Assembly: GCA_020099315.1 (NCBI GenBank)
Contig: CP083650.1
Span: 1,488,001-1,552,000, forward strand
Length of the DNA stretch: 64,000 nt
Reading direction: 5' to 3'
Source: Citrobacter europaeus
Lineage (GTDB): Bacteria; Pseudomonadota; Gammaproteobacteria; Enterobacterales; Enterobacteriaceae
Part shown: positions 1-10,112 of the stretch, piece by piece
How the letters are laid out: each line of letters starts with the position of its first letter
Position numbering within the stretch: position 1 is the first letter of the stretch
The notes under the pieces: model-generated
Told to the model about the DNA's origin: nothing
Seen by the model: only the letters and a program-made list of their open reading frames with translations
Databases searched by the model: none
Position numbers and translations under genes: made by a program

Positions 1-1605
1 GCGTCGGTTTCCGCTATCTATGGTCTGGGTGACCCGGATCTGTATCTGAAAATGATGCTGCATCTGACGGTGGGGATGATTATCGACCAGCGCGCGATCC
101 TGCGCCGCCTGGCGGAACTGCAGTATACCCGCAACGATCAGGCATTCCAGCGCGGAACCTTCCGCGTGCGCGGTGAAGTGATCGACATTTTCCCGGCAGA
201 ATCCGACGACATCGCGCTGCGTGTGGAACTGTTTGATGAAGAGGTCGAACGTTTATCGCTGTTTGACCCGCTAACCGGGCAGGTCGAATCCACTATTTCG
301 CGCTACACCATTTATCCTAAAACGCACTATGTGACGCCGCGTGAACGTATCGTGCAGGCGATGGAAGAAATCAAAGTTGAACTGGCAGAGCGGCGTAAAA
401 TTCTGCTGGCAAATAACAAACTGCTCGAAGAGCAGCGGCTCAGCCAGCGTACGCAGTTCGATCTGGAAATGATGAACGAGCTGGGTTACTGCTCGGGGAT
501 TGAAAACTATTCCCGCTATCTCTCCGGGCGTGGCCCCGGCGAGCCGCCGCCGACGCTGTTTGATTACCTGCCTGCCGATGGTCTGCTGGTGGTGGATGAA
601 TCCCACGTCACTATTCCGCAAATTGGCGGCATGTACCGCGGTGACCGGGCGCGTAAAGAGACCCTGGTCGAGTACGGTTTCCGTCTGCCGTCGGCGCTGG
701 ATAACCGTCCGCTTAAATTTGAAGAGTTCGAGGCGTTGGCACCGCAGACCATCTACGTCTCAGCGACACCGGGCAACTATGAGCTGGAGAAATCCGGTGA
801 TGAAGTGGTCGATCAGGTCGTACGACCGACCGGCCTGCTGGATCCGGTTATTGAGGTGCGTCCGGTGGCGACGCAGGTCGACGATCTGCTGTCTGAGATC
901 CGCATTCGTGCGGCGATTAACGAACGTGTGCTGGTCACCACGCTCACCAAACGGATGGCGGAGGATCTCACCGAGTACCTCGAAGAGCACGGTGAACGGG
1001 TGCGTTATTTGCACTCTGACATCGATACCGTGGAACGTATGGAAATCATTCGTGACCTGCGTCTGGGTGAGTTTGACGTGCTGGTGGGTATCAACCTGTT
1101 ACGTGAGGGTCTGGACATGCCTGAGGTCTCACTGGTGGCGATTCTGGACGCAGACAAAGAAGGGTTCCTGCGTTCTGAACGTTCGCTTATCCAGACCATC
1201 GGTCGTGCGGCGCGTAATATCAACGGTAAGGCGATTCTCTACGGCGATAAAATTACCGCCTCAATGGCCAAAGCGATTGGTGAAACCGAACGTCGTCGTG
1301 AGAAACAGCAACTCTACAACGAAGAACACGGTATTACGCCGCAGGGCCTGAACAAGAAAGTGGTCGATATTCTGGCGTTGGGTCAGAATATCGCGAAGAC
1401 CAAAGCGAAAGGCAAAGGGAAGTCACGCGCAGGCGCGAAGTCTGAAGTTGTCGAGCTGGATATGACGCCAAAAGCGCTGCAGCAGAAGATTCACGAGCTG
1501 GAAGGGCAGATGATGCAGCACGCGCAGAATCTCGAATTTGAAGAGGCAGCGACGATCCGCGACCAGTTGCATCAACTGCGCGAGTTGTTTATTGCGGCAT
1601 CCTAA
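1..1605 (+). CDS. uvrB: UvrABC excision nuclease subunit B, 5' end outside the window
   Basis: UvrB is the DNA-damage-verifying helicase-like subunit of nucleotide excision repair; it receives damaged DNA from UvrA and recruits UvrC. The reading frame is open from base 1, so the first ATG inside the window is not the start. The 534 visible residues begin near residue 140 of the usual 673, so the N-terminal Walker A domain lies upstream. Visible are the YGLGDPDLY segment after the beta-hairpin region, the helicase box DESHVTIPQ, the C-terminal helicase motifs ([28 protein letters not shown]) and, at the end, the UVR motif ([13 protein letters not shown]) that contacts UvrC. The frame is intact to TAA. 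Confidence 0.97.
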   Translation, partial: ASVSAIYGLGDPDLYLKMMLHLTVGMIIDQRAILRRLAELQYTRNDQAFQRGTFRVRGEVIDIFPAESDDIALRVELFDEEVERLSLFDPLTGQVESTISRYTIYPKTHYVTPRERIVQAMEEIKVELAERRKILLANNKLLEEQRLSQRTQFDLEMMNELGYCSGIENYSRYLSGRGPGEPPPTLFDYLPADGLLVVDESHVTIPQIGGMYRGDRARKETLVEYGFRLPSALDNRPLKFEEFEALAPQTIYVSATPGNYELEKSGDEVVDQVVRPTGLLDPVIEVRPVATQVDDLLSEIRIRAAINERVLVTTLTKRMAEDLTEYLEEHGERVRYLHSDIDTVERMEIIRDLRLGEFDVLVGINLLREGLDMPEVSLVAILDADKEGFLRSERSLIQTIGRAARNINGKAILYGDKITASMAKAIGETERRREKQQLYNEEHGITPQGLNKKVVDILALGQNIAKTKAKGKGKSRAGAKSEVVELDMTPKALQQKIHELEGQMMQHAQNLEFEEAATIRDQLHQLRELFIAAS

Positions 1606-1612
1606 GAGGGGG

Positions 1613-1692
1613 ACCGGATGTGGGGTAAACCCCTTATCCGGCCTACAGGATAGATCGCGTTTGTTGGCCTGATAAGCGCAGCGCATCAGGCA
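1613..1692. repeat. REP/BIME-type repeat between uvrB and ybhK
   Basis: Two palindromic units in opposite orientation (CCGGATGTGGGG...CTTATCCGGCC and GGCCTGATAAGCGCAGCGCATCAGGC) occupy the gap between convergent genes. The sequence has the usual enterobacterial REP signature (GCCKGATGCG-type stem). It probably stabilises or ends the two converging transcripts. Confidence 0.8.
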
Positions 1693-1699
1693 AATACGT

Positions 1700-2626
<927 letters not shown>

Positions 2627-2741
2627 TTAATCGGCGCTACAGTAACGTAAATAGCGTGTTTTCAGCAATTATCCAGTCGGCATCTGCCGTAATTTTTTTC
2701 TGCCATCTACTCCTTTCTGACGAGATCCACCTGACGGCAAG

Positions 2742-2755
2742 ATGATGTATATCAA
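2742..2755. promoter_or_regulatory. FNR-like box upstream of moaA
   Basis: On the minus strand the site reads TTGATATACATCAT, nine of ten positions of the FNR consensus TTGAT-N4-ATCAA. FNR activation of moaA under anaerobiosis is established in E. coli. The site lies about 200 bases before the riboswitch. Confidence 0.65.
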
Positions 2756-2805
2756 TGCAAAACTGTGGTTTTTGCTTATTCTGTAGCGAAATTGCACGAT
2801 CATGT

Positions 2806-2829
2806 CGTTATGTATGTATTTATATAGCG
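2806..2829. promoter_or_regulatory. ModE-like molybdate-responsive operator
   Basis: A 24-bp imperfect palindrome with arms CGTTATGTA and TATATAGCG, which pair at seven of nine positions. This matches the ModE box layout (CGNTATATA, spacer, TATATAACG-type). ModE-molybdate activates moaABCDE in E. coli, and the position upstream of the riboswitch fits that role. Confidence 0.75.
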
Positions 2830-2949
2830 AAAGTGTACATGGCAAAAGCGTCATTTACACGCTAGTATCGGCATAACCACTAAGTACTCTAAATAATTTG
2901 AGTTGCCGAAAGCCAACGCATCTGCAACACGAAGTATGACGAGTATAAA

Positions 2950-3068
2950 CACTCTAGCCTCTGCACCTGGGTCAAATGATACGGTGCTTTGGCCGTGACA
3001 ATACTTGAAAAAGTTTGTCACCAGGGCGCAGGAAGAAATGACTACGTCTCCCGTATTTGGAAAGGTGT
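2950..3068 (+). ncRNA. Moco RNA motif (molybdenum cofactor riboswitch) in the moaA leader
   Basis: The leader matches the E. coli moaA Moco riboswitch as I remember it: CTCTAGCCTCTGCACC, GGTCAAATGATACGGTGC, TTTGGCCGTGACAAT, CACCAGGGCGCAGGAAGAAATGAC and CTCCCGTATTTGGAAAGG in order. The last segment carries the moaA Shine-Dalgarno sequence (AAAGG), so cofactor binding can sequester it. In E. coli this element lowers moaA expression when cofactor is plentiful. A longer moaA reading frame runs back into it, which is a chance opening. Confidence 0.9.
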
Positions 3069-3070
3069 AC

Positions 3071-4060
3071 ATGGGCTCTCAACTTACCGATGCTTTCGCA
3101 CGTAAGTTTTACTACTTACGTTTGTCGATTACCGATGTGTGTAACTTTCGTTGCACCTATTGCCTGCCGGATGGCTATAAGCCCGGTGGGGTCACCAATA
3201 ACGGCTTTCTGACCGTTGATGAAATTCGCCGCGTTACGCGCGCATTCGCCAGCCTGGGAACGGAAAAAGTGCGTCTGACGGGGGGCGAACCGTCTCTGCG
3301 TCGCGACTTCACTGACATTATCGCCGCCGTGCGCGAAAACGACGCCATCCGTCAGATTGCGGTAACCACCAATGGTTATCGTCTGGCGCGCGATGCTGCT
3401 GCCTGGCGCGATGCCGGACTGACCGCGCTTAACGTCAGCGTCGACAGCCTCGATGCCCGCCAGTTTCACGCCATTACCGGGCAGGACAAATTTCAGCAGG
3501 TGATGGCGGGCATTGACGCCGCCTTTGAAGCCGGTTTTGAAAAAGTGAAAGTCAACACCGTGCTGATGCGCGACGTGAATCATCATCAACTGGACACCTT
3601 CCTGGCGTGGGTTCAGCCCCGTCCTATCCAACTGCGCTTTATTGAACTGATGGAAACGGGCGAGGGCAGTTCTCTCTTCCGTAAACACCATATTTCAGGC
3701 CAGGTACTGCGCGATGAGCTGCTGCGTCGCGGCTGGATCCACCAGATTCGACAGCGCAGCGACGGCCCGGCTCAGGTTTTCTGTCATCCTGACTATGCCG
3801 GCGAAATTGGTCTGATCATGCCTTATGAGAAAGACTTCTGCGCCACCTGCAACCGTCTGCGCGTTTCATCTGTCGGCAAGCTTCATCTGTGTTTATTCGG
3901 TGAAGGCGGCGTAAGCCTGCGAGATTTGCTGGAAAACGACGCTCAGCAGCCAGCGCTGGAAGAACGCATTTCAGCCGCGCTGCTGGAGAAAAAGCAGACC
4001 CATTTCCTGCATCAGAACAATACCGGTATTACGCAAAACTTATCTTACATTGGCGGCTGA
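3071..4060 (+). CDS. moaA: GTP 3',8-cyclase, molybdenum cofactor biosynthesis protein A
   Basis: Radical SAM enzyme that converts GTP to 3',8-cyclo-7,8-dihydro-GTP, the first step of molybdenum cofactor synthesis, together with MoaC. The N-terminal cluster motif is Cys24-x3-Cys28-x2-Cys31 (CNFRCTYC). The C-terminal substrate-side cluster has Cys257, Cys260 and Cys274 (FCATCNR and LHLC). The protein ends in the conserved Gly-Gly tail that inserts into the active site. The ATG at 3071 gives 329 residues, the E. coli length, and has AAAGGT upstream. It is the first gene of moaABCDE and is controlled by the leader described above. Confidence 0.97.
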   Translation: MGSQLTDAFARKFYYLRLSITDVCNFRCTYCLPDGYKPGGVTNNGFLTVDEIRRVTRAFASLGTEKVRLTGGEPSLRRDFTDIIAAVRENDAIRQIAVTTNGYRLARDAAAWRDAGLTALNVSVDSLDARQFHAITGQDKFQQVMAGIDAAFEAGFEKVKVNTVLMRDVNHHQLDTFLAWVQPRPIQLRFIELMETGEGSSLFRKHHISGQVLRDELLRRGWIHQIRQRSDGPAQVFCHPDYAGEIGLIMPYEKDFCATCNRLRVSSVGKLHLCLFGEGGVSLRDLLENDAQQPALEERISAALLEKKQTHFLHQNNTGITQNLSYIGG

Positions 4061-4079
4061 TCGCTAAAAGGAGTTTTTC

Positions 4080-4592
4080 ATGAGTCAGGTAAGCGCTGAA
4101 TTTATCCCGACACGCATTGCTATTCTTACCGTTTCAAGCCGTCGCGGCGAAGAGGATGATACCTCCGGCCATTATCTGCGTGACTCGGCGCAAGAAGCGG
4201 GTCATCAGATTGTCGACAAGGCGATTGTCAAAGAGAACCGCTACGCCATCCGTGCCCAGGTTTCTGCCTGGATTGCCAGTGACGATGTACAGGTGGTGCT
4301 TATTACCGGCGGCACCGGGTTAACCGAAGGGGACCAGGCGCCAGAAGCGCTGCAGCCGCTGTTCGACAGAGAAGTCGAAGGGTTTGGTGAAGTATTCCGT
4401 ATGCTGTCGTTTGAAGAGATTGGCACCGCGACGCTGCAATCCCGGGCGATTGCCGGAGTAGCCAATAAAACGCTGATTTTCGCCATGCCGGGGTCGACGA
4501 AAGCGTGTCGTACCGCCTGGGAAAATATCATTGCGCCGCAGCTCGATGCCCGTACGCGTCCGTGTAATTTCCACCCACATTTGAAGAAATAA
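4080..4592 (+). CDS. moaB: MoaB, MogA/MoeA-like molybdopterin-binding protein
   Basis: Belongs to the MPT-binding family related to MogA, which adenylylates molybdopterin before metal insertion. In E. coli the MoaB contribution is not essential and its exact role is unsettled. At 170 residues it is full length. It shows the family fold motifs [17 protein letters not shown] and the [14 protein letters not shown] segment that forms the pterin pocket. It starts 19 bases after moaA with AAAGGAG as ribosome binding site, inside the moa operon. Confidence 0.95.
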   Translation: MSQVSAEFIPTRIAILTVSSRRGEEDDTSGHYLRDSAQEAGHQIVDKAIVKENRYAIRAQVSAWIASDDVQVVLITGGTGLTEGDQAPEALQPLFDREVEGFGEVFRMLSFEEIGTATLQSRAIAGVANKTLIFAMPGSTKACRTAWENIIAPQLDARTRPCNFHPHLKK

Positions 4593-4594
4593 GT

Positions 4595-5080
4595 ATGTCG
4601 CAACTGACTCATATTAACGCCGCTGGCGAAGCGCATATGGTGGATGTCTCCGCCAAGGCGGAAACCGTACGCGAGGCGCGTGCAGAAGCATTCGTGACCA
4701 TGCGTAGCGAAACGCTGGCGATGATTATCGACGGCAGCCACCATAAGGGCGACGTTTTCGCCACGGCGCGTATTGCCGGTATCCAGGCTGCCAAACGCAC
4801 CTGGGATCTTATCCCGTTGTGTCATCCGCTGATGCTGAGCAAGGTTGAAGTCAATCTGCACGCTGAACCGGAACATAACCGCGTACGCATTGAAACGCTG
4901 TGTCGCCTGACCGGTAAAACCGGCGTTGAAATGGAAGCGTTAACGGCGGCCTCCGTGGCGGCGTTGACCATCTACGATATGTGCAAAGCGGTGCAAAAGG
5001 ATATGGTGATTGGACCGGTGCGTCTGCTGGCAAAAAGCGGCGGAAAATCGGGCGATTTTAAGGTGGATGCGCATGATTAA
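4595..5080 (+). CDS. moaC: Cyclic pyranopterin monophosphate synthase
   Basis: MoaC turns the MoaA product into cyclic pyranopterin monophosphate. The 161 residues contain the conserved [15 protein letters not shown] segment that forms part of the pocket at the subunit interface, the [23 protein letters not shown] helix and the C-terminal KSGGKSG loop with active-site lysines. It begins two bases after the moaB stop, with the ribosome binding site inside the end of moaB, consistent with coupled translation. Confidence 0.96.
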   Translation: MSQLTHINAAGEAHMVDVSAKAETVREARAEAFVTMRSETLAMIIDGSHHKGDVFATARIAGIQAAKRTWDLIPLCHPLMLSKVEVNLHAEPEHNRVRIETLCRLTGKTGVEMEALTAASVAALTIYDMCKAVQKDMVIGPVRLLAKSGGKSGDFKVDAHD

Positions 5081-5318
5081 GGTTCTTTTCTTTGCTCAGG
5101 TACGGGAACTGGTGAACACGGATGCGTTAGAAGTTGCTGCCGGGTTTGCAACGGTAGAAGCCCTGCGCCAGCATCTGGCAGCGCAAAGCGATCGCTGGGC
5201 GCTGGCCCTGGAAGACGGTAAGCTGCTGGCGGCGGTAAACCAGACGCTGGTCAGTTTTGACCATCCCCTTAACGCGGGTGACGAAGTGGCTTTCTTCCCG
5301 CCGGTAACCGGAGGCTAA
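5073..5318 (+). CDS. moaD: Molybdopterin synthase small (sulfur carrier) subunit
   Basis: Ubiquitin-fold sulfur carrier that donates sulfur to precursor Z within the MoaD2-MoaE2 molybdopterin synthase. It has 81 residues and ends PPVTGG; the terminal Gly-Gly is adenylylated by MoeB (encoded at 52298-53047) and then thiocarboxylated. The ATG at 5073 overlaps the end of moaC by eight bases, so translation is probably coupled. An upstream in-frame start inside moaC was rejected because it would add 21 non-family residues. Confidence 0.96.
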   Translation: MIKVLFFAQVRELVNTDALEVAAGFATVEALRQHLAAQSDRWALALEDGKLLAAVNQTLVSFDHPLNAGDEVAFFPPVTGG

Positions 5319-5319
5319 G

Positions 5320-5772
5320 ATGGCTGAAACGCGAATTGTTGTTGGCCCTGCGCCGTTCAGCGTTGGGGATGAGTATCCCTGGCTGGCCGAGCGTGATGAA
5401 GACGGCGCGGTCGTCACTTTCACCGGTAAAGTGCGCAATCACAATCTCGGTGATAGCGTGCGGGCGTTAACGCTGGAACACTATCCGGGAATGACTGAAA
5501 AAGCGCTGGCGGAGATTGTCGACGAGGCGCGTTCGCGCTGGCCGCTGGGTCGGGTGACGGTAATTCATCGCATTGGCGAACTGTGGCCGGGTGACGAAAT
5601 CGTTTTTGTTGGCGTGACCAGTGCGCATCGCAGCAGCGCGTTTGATGCCGGGCAGTTCATTATGGATTACCTGAAAACTCGCGCGCCGTTCTGGAAGCGC
5701 GAGGCTACGCCGGAAGGTGAGCGCTGGGTTGATGCCCGCGACAGTGATAAGCTAGCAGCAAAACGCTGGTAG
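5320..5772 (+). CDS. moaE: Molybdopterin synthase catalytic (large) subunit
   Basis: MoaE carries the active site where two sulfurs from MoaD are transferred to precursor Z to give molybdopterin. It has 150 residues, the normal length. Conserved stretches include FTGKVRNHN near residue 32, LTLEHYPGMTEKAL, HRIGEL and the C-terminal WKREATPEGERWVDA loop with catalytic lysine and arginine. It starts one base after the moaD stop codon and is the last gene of the operon. Confidence 0.96.
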   Translation: MAETRIVVGPAPFSVGDEYPWLAERDEDGAVVTFTGKVRNHNLGDSVRALTLEHYPGMTEKALAEIVDEARSRWPLGRVTVIHRIGELWPGDEIVFVGVTSAHRSSAFDAGQFIMDYLKTRAPFWKREATPEGERWVDARDSDKLAAKRW

Positions 5773-5813
5773 AGTACAATTGTTGTAGGCTCATACTGAT
5801 TCAGGAGATTGTC

Positions 5814-6518
5814 ATGGACCGATTCCCACGATCCGATTCTATTGTACAGGCCCGTTCCGGCCTGCAAACGTATATGGCGCAGGTGTACGGCTGGATGACC
5901 TGCGGACTGTTGCTGACGGCGTTTATCGCCTGGTATGCGGCAAATACGCCCGCGGTGATGATGTTTGTCTTCTCCAGCAAAATCACCTTCTTTGGCCTGA
6001 TCATCGCTCAACTGGCACTGGTGTTTGTCCTGTCCGGCATGGTGCAAAGGCTCAGCGCAGGTATGGCGACAACGCTGTTTATGCTCTATTCGGCATTAAC
6101 TGGTTTGACGCTATCAAGCATTTTTATCGTCTATACCTACTCGTCTATCGCCAGCACTTTCGTGGTCACCGGCGGGATGTTCGGGATCATGAGTCTGTAT
6201 GGCTACACCACCAAACGCGATTTGAGCGGCTTCGGCAATATGCTGTTCATGGCGCTGATCGGTATTGTGCTGGCCTCGCTGGTTAACTTCTGGCTCAAGA
6301 GCGAAGCGCTGATGTGGGCGGTAACCTATATCGGGGTGATTGTGTTTGTTGGTTTGACCGCCTATGACACGCAGAAGCTGAAAAATATCGGTGAGCAGAT
6401 CGACCTGCGCGACAGCTCCAATCTGCGTAAATACGCGATTCTTGGAGCCCTAACGCTGTATCTGGACTTCATCAACCTGTTCCTGATGCTGCTGCGTATT
6501 TTTGGCAATCGTCGTTAA
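5814..6518 (+). CDS. ybhL: YbhL, Bax inhibitor-1 family inner membrane protein
   Basis: A 234-residue protein of the BI-1/YccA family with seven predicted membrane helices after a short soluble N-terminus. Relatives are pH-gated calcium leak channels or interact with the FtsH protease; the exact role in enterobacteria is not known. The C-terminal family signature is present (VGLTAYDTQKLKNI, then LYLDFINLFLMLLRI). It lies 41 bases after moaE with AGGAGA upstream of ATG and may have its own promoter. Confidence 0.92.
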   Translation: MDRFPRSDSIVQARSGLQTYMAQVYGWMTCGLLLTAFIAWYAANTPAVMMFVFSSKITFFGLIIAQLALVFVLSGMVQRLSAGMATTLFMLYSALTGLTLSSIFIVYTYSSIASTFVVTGGMFGIMSLYGYTTKRDLSGFGNMLFMALIGIVLASLVNFWLKSEALMWAVTYIGVIVFVGLTAYDTQKLKNIGEQIDLRDSSNLRKYAILGALTLYLDFINLFLMLLRIFGNRR

Positions 6519-6529
6519 TCGTCTGTTGC

Positions 6530-6606
6530 CGGATGGCGCTGCGCTTATCCGGCCTACAGTTGTGTATCGAAAGTAGGCCGGATAAGGCGTTAAGCCGCAT
6601 CCGGCA
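6530..6606. repeat. REP/BIME pair between ybhL and ybhN
   Basis: Two inverted REP units: TGCCGGATGGCGCTGCGCTT...ATCCGGCCTAC and GTAGGCCGGATAAGGCG...CGCATCCGGCA. They form long hairpins between two convergent genes and probably act on both transcript ends. Confidence 0.88.
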
Positions 6607-6608
6607 AA

Positions 6609-7571
6609 TCATTTCGCCATCGCCTTCTCGTTTTTTACCCGCAGCTTTTTCGCCCGACTCTCCAGCAGCAAATAACACACCAGCGCCAGCAGTAGCGGAA
6701 TAAAATAGTACAGCACGCGATACGCGAGCAGTGCGGCAATGATCGTGCCCTGAGACGTGTCCTCTCCTGCCAGCAGCGCCATAAACACCGCCTCCAGCAC
6801 GCCAATTCCCGCCGGAATATGTACGATAACGCCGGCAATACTGCTCACCAGTAGCACGCCCAGCACGAAGAAATAGTTAATATTCTGACCCAGCAACAAC
6901 CAGATAATCGCCCCCATTACCATCCAGTTAGCCCCGGATATCGCCATTTGTGCGAGGGCAAATTTCCAGGAGGGTAGCACCAGTTTTTGGCCCTTGATGG
7001 TGATGTGGCGATGTTTAGCGAAGGCGCAAAACCACAGATAAACGCCAATTATCAACAGCAGCGCAATGCCTAAGATACGCAGCGTACCTTCATCGATATA
7101 CCAGTGCGCGGGCAGTTCGACGACGCCGAAAGTAAAAATAAAACCGCCCAGCAGAATATAGCCCAGCCAGTTGGTGGTAATGCTCAGTGAAAAAATTCGG
7201 GTAATTGTGCTCCCCGGCAACCCGAGACGCGAGTAGAGCCGATAGCGCATCCCAATACCGCCCACCCAGGTGCTTAACGTCAGGTTGAAGGCGTAACAGA
7301 TAAACGACACCAGCATGACCTGGCGTTTTGCCAGCTTGTGCCCACAGTAGTAGCGCCCGAGCAGGTCATAACAGCCGTAAAGTAAATAACTGACGATCAC
7401 CAGCCCCACGGCACTGAGCAGGGCAATCCGATTATAATCGCGGATTACCGTCCATACTTCCTGCCAGTTGACCTTGCTGGCATAAACGACCAGCAATACG
7501 ATCACCGCAATAAAAAAAAGCCATGTGAGGATCTTTTTCGCTGACCGCCAGCGTCGGTGGTTTTTTGTCAT
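6609..7571 (-). CDS. ybhN: YbhN, LPG synthase-type flippase-like membrane protein
   Basis: A 320-residue inner-membrane protein with about eight membrane helices, of the UPF0104 family (the MprF transmembrane domain type that moves lipids across the membrane). Conserved family features are NLTLSTWVGGIGMRYRLY and the late motif HIPAGIGVLEAVF. Its substrate is unknown. Its ATG shares one base with the clsB stop codon, and clsB in turn overlaps ybhP, so ybhP-clsB-ybhN is a tight operon. The neighbour cardiolipin synthase suggests phospholipid handling; that is inference. Confidence 0.93.
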   Translation of the reverse strand: MTKNHRRWRSAKKILTWLFFIAVIVLLVVYASKVNWQEVWTVIRDYNRIALLSAVGLVIVSYLLYGCYDLLGRYYCGHKLAKRQVMLVSFICYAFNLTLSTWVGGIGMRYRLYSRLGLPGSTITRIFSLSITTNWLGYILLGGFIFTFGVVELPAHWYIDEGTLRILGIALLLIIGVYLWFCAFAKHRHITIKGQKLVLPSWKFALAQMAISGANWMVMGAIIWLLLGQNINYFFVLGVLLVSSIAGVIVHIPAGIGVLEAVFMALLAGEDTSQGTIIAALLAYRVLYYFIPLLLALVCYLLLESRAKKLRVKNEKAMAK

Positions 7572-8812
7572 CAGGTTTTCCCTCCTGCATCCTCAGTTTG
7601 TATACGGTCCTGGGTTTCCAGAGCGGGCTGTGCGGGCGGCTCTACCTCGGCCAGAAGCGGGGTATGCGCCGGCAGCCAGCCGACCAGCGCCGGGAAGTGG
7701 CGTAAGAAGTGGAAGGCCAGCACGCTCTTTGTCAGGTTCCACCAGGTGCGTTTTGGCAGCATAGATTCGTCAACCCGCTTGCAGTCCTTGGCAATAATGG
7801 GATTCAGGTTGTCACGCAGAGTCTGGTTAAATGCGCGGTCATGAATAATCAGATTTGCTTCCAGATTCAGCGACAGGCTCAGCGGATCGAGATTGCTGGA
7901 GCCCACCGTCGCCCAGTGATCGTCCATCAGCGCTACTTTGCCATGCAGAGGTTTACGACGGTATTCATAGACATGGACGCCGCCCTTGACCAGATAGTTA
8001 TACAACAGGCGGGCGCCCACTTTTACAATCGGCATGTCCGGTTCGCCCTGCACGATGAGTTTTACCCGAACGCCGCGCCGCGCTGCTTTACGCAGGGCAT
8101 GCAGCAGGCGATATCCGGGAAAGAAATAGGCATTGGCGATAATCACTTCCCGCCGGGCCTGGGTCAGCATTTTCAGATAATGGCGTTCAATATCATCGCG
8201 ATGCTCTTCGTTATCGCGCCAGACAAACAGCGCCTGCGCTTCGCCGGGACGATGATTGTCGATTGCCCGGTGATGACGTCGCCACCAGCGGCGTACGGCG
8301 CTTTGCCCGGGCAGGTTTTCCAGCACGAATGTCAGGATGTCGGCCACGATGGGACCTTCAACGCGCACGGCGTAATCCTGCTTGGCCTCAGGGCCGTAAT
8401 CAGACATATGTTCAGCGGAATAATTGATGCCGCCGACGAAAGCAACACGGTCATCAATGACCACAATTTTGCGATGCATACGGCGAAAGAGATTGGTGCG
8501 CATTCCAAACAAACGTGGACGCGGATCGTAGTAGCGGAAAACAACGCCGGCTACGGTGAGCTCTTCGACAAAACTGTCGCTAAGATCCGGCGAGCCGTAG
8601 CCATCCAGCAGCACCTCTGCTTTGATTCCTCGCTGGGCGGCCCCGAGTAGCGCGGCATGCAGCTGTTTTCCGACCGCATCCTCAAACCAGATAAAGGTTT
8701 CGAGGATAATTTTTTGCTGCGCCTGCTCAATGGCCTCAAAGACGGCGGGATAAAATTGATCGCCGTTTTCCAGCAGTTGTATTTGATTGCCTTCACGCCA
8801 GCCATATTTCAT
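7571..8812 (-). CDS. clsB: Cardiolipin synthase B
   Basis: Phospholipase D superfamily enzyme that makes cardiolipin and can make phosphatidylglycerol by transphosphatidylation. Both HKD catalytic motifs are visible: His113-x-Lys115-x4-Asp120 (HRKIVVID) and His290-x-Lys292-x4-Asp297 (HGKVALMD), each followed by the usual GGIN or GSSN. At 413 residues it matches ClsB and lacks the N-terminal membrane helices of ClsA. Its start overlaps the ybhP stop by four bases (ATGA), and its stop touches the ybhN start. Confidence 0.96.
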   Translation of the reverse strand: MKYGWREGNQIQLLENGDQFYPAVFEAIEQAQQKIILETFIWFEDAVGKQLHAALLGAAQRGIKAEVLLDGYGSPDLSDSFVEELTVAGVVFRYYDPRPRLFGMRTNLFRRMHRKIVVIDDRVAFVGGINYSAEHMSDYGPEAKQDYAVRVEGPIVADILTFVLENLPGQSAVRRWWRRHHRAIDNHRPGEAQALFVWRDNEEHRDDIERHYLKMLTQARREVIIANAYFFPGYRLLHALRKAARRGVRVKLIVQGEPDMPIVKVGARLLYNYLVKGGVHVYEYRRKPLHGKVALMDDHWATVGSSNLDPLSLSLNLEANLIIHDRAFNQTLRDNLNPIIAKDCKRVDESMLPKRTWWNLTKSVLAFHFLRHFPALVGWLPAHTPLLAEVEPPAQPALETQDRIQTEDAGGKT

Positions 8813-9570
8813 AAATGAATCTCCGCACTCAGGGGGGCATGATCGGACAAATGTCGCCAGTGGCGCAGCGCCAGCGTCGTTGGAGTACTGGCATTGGCGT
8901 TTTTCACGTAGATCCTGTCCAGACGCAGCAGGGGAAACTGCACCGGAAAGGTTCGCGCCGGGCGACCGTGGGCGCGGGTAAAAATCTCATCAAGGCCGGC
9001 CCTGGCTTTCAACGGGCGATTGGCCGTTTGCCGCCAGTCATTAAAATCTCCGGCGATCACCACGGGCTCCGTGTCGGGCAGGGCGTTGACCCAGTCTGCC
9101 AGCATAGCGAGCTGAGCCTGGCGGTGAGCTTCACGTAAACCGAGATGCACGCACATCACATGGATGGGGTGGGAGAGCATTGGCGGTACGATTCGGCAGT
9201 AAAGGACCCCGCGCTTTTCACTCGCGCCGACGGAAACATCACGATTTTCATAATGCTCAATGGGATACCGCGACAGCACCGCATTACCGTGATGTCCCTG
9301 CGGGTATACGGCGTTACGCCCGTAGGCGAAGTCGCTCCACATCGTGTCCGCCAGAAATTCGTAGTGGCTGGTATCCGGCCAGTTCTCAATATGCAACGAA
9401 TGAGCTTCGTGCGCGCCCATGACTTCCTGCAGACACACAATGTCTGCACCAACCGTTCTGACAGCCTCCCGTAGCTCAGGCAAAATAAAACGCCGGTTGA
9501 AGGCGGTGAACCCTTTGTGAGTATTAATGGTGAGCACATTGAATGAAAATTGAACTCCCGATCCGCTCAT
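8809..9570 (-). CDS. ybhP: YbhP, endonuclease/exonuclease/phosphatase family protein
   Basis: EEP-superfamily protein (the fold of DNase I, exonuclease III and inositol phosphatases) of 253 residues. Metal and catalytic motifs are visible: LTINTH near residue 11, CLQEVMG with the metal-binding glutamate near 46, [11 protein letters not shown] with Asp and Asn near 165, LDRIYV and the final [10 protein letters not shown] with Asp-His. The substrate is unknown; the operon with clsB hints at lipid headgroup chemistry. The ATG at 9570 has GGGAGG just upstream. A longer frame from 9672 was rejected because it adds 34 non-conserved residues and lacks a ribosome site. Confidence 0.92.
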   Translation of the reverse strand: MSGSGVQFSFNVLTINTHKGFTAFNRRFILPELREAVRTVGADIVCLQEVMGAHEAHSLHIENWPDTSHYEFLADTMWSDFAYGRNAVYPQGHHGNAVLSRYPIEHYENRDVSVGASEKRGVLYCRIVPPMLSHPIHVMCVHLGLREAHRQAQLAMLADWVNALPDTEPVVIAGDFNDWRQTANRPLKARAGLDEIFTRAHGRPARTFPVQFPLLRLDRIYVKNANASTPTTLALRHWRHLSDHAPLSAEIHL

Positions 9571-9701
9571 GAGCCTCCCGATGGCGTCACTTCCTAAATA
9601 AAATAGTGTAGTCGTCGTCACAAAAAGATGCGGTGTTGCGGAATTTTCCGTAAAGTCCGGTACTCTGAACAATTAGTCGAAAATCCTTCAGGAGAATAGC
9701 C

Positions 9702-10112
9702 ATGAGGTGGCAACAACGTGTTCGTGTCGCAACGGGTCTAAGTTGCTGGCAGATAGTGTTGCATTTACTGGTAGTGGCGTTGCTGGTAATGGGCTGGATG
9801 AGCGGCACGCTGGTGCGCGTCGGCCTGGGATTATGCGTCGTTTACGGCGTAACGGTTTTATTAATGCTGGCCTTGCAACGTCACCATGAACAGCGCTGGC
9901 GCGACGTCGCTGACGTGCTGGAAGAGCTGACTACCACGTGGTATTTCGGTGCCGCAATGATCGTACTGTGGCTGCTGTCGCGTGTGTTGCAAAATAACGT
10001 CTTGCTGGCACTGGCGGGGCTGGTGATCCTTGCCGGACCCGCCGTGGTCTCGCTGCTGGCGAAAGACAAAAAGCTACATCACCTTGCGTCTAAACATCGC
10101 ATACGCCGCTGA
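9702..10112 (+). CDS. ybhQ: YbhQ, inner membrane protein of unknown function
   Basis: A 136-residue protein with four hydrophobic segments (roughly residues 17-38, 42-60, 85-102 and 105-122) and a basic C-terminus ([16 protein letters not shown]). I recognise it as YbhQ by position and sequence; no function is established. It diverges from ybhP, and AGGAGA precedes the ATG. Its last 39 bases overlap the end of ybhR on the opposite strand. Confidence 0.88.
   Translation: MRWQQRVRVATGLSCWQIVLHLLVVALLVMGWMSGTLVRVGLGLCVVYGVTVLLMLALQRHHEQRWRDVADVLEELTTTWYFGAAMIVLWLLSRVLQNNVLLALAGLVILAGPAVVSLLAKDKKLHHLASKHRIRR

Noticed and set aside
500..1351. 283-codon frame on the plus strand inside uvrB
   Set aside because: It is a shadow frame: rich in Arg, Trp and Cys, with no recognisable domain, and fully inside the intact uvrB frame.
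3005..3070. N-terminal extension of moaA by 22 codons
   Set aside because: It would translate the Moco riboswitch itself; the ATG at 3071 has the ribosome site and the family start.
7709..8650. 313-codon plus-strand frame opposite clsB
   Set aside because: Antisense shadow of clsB, whose two HKD motifs prove the real frame.
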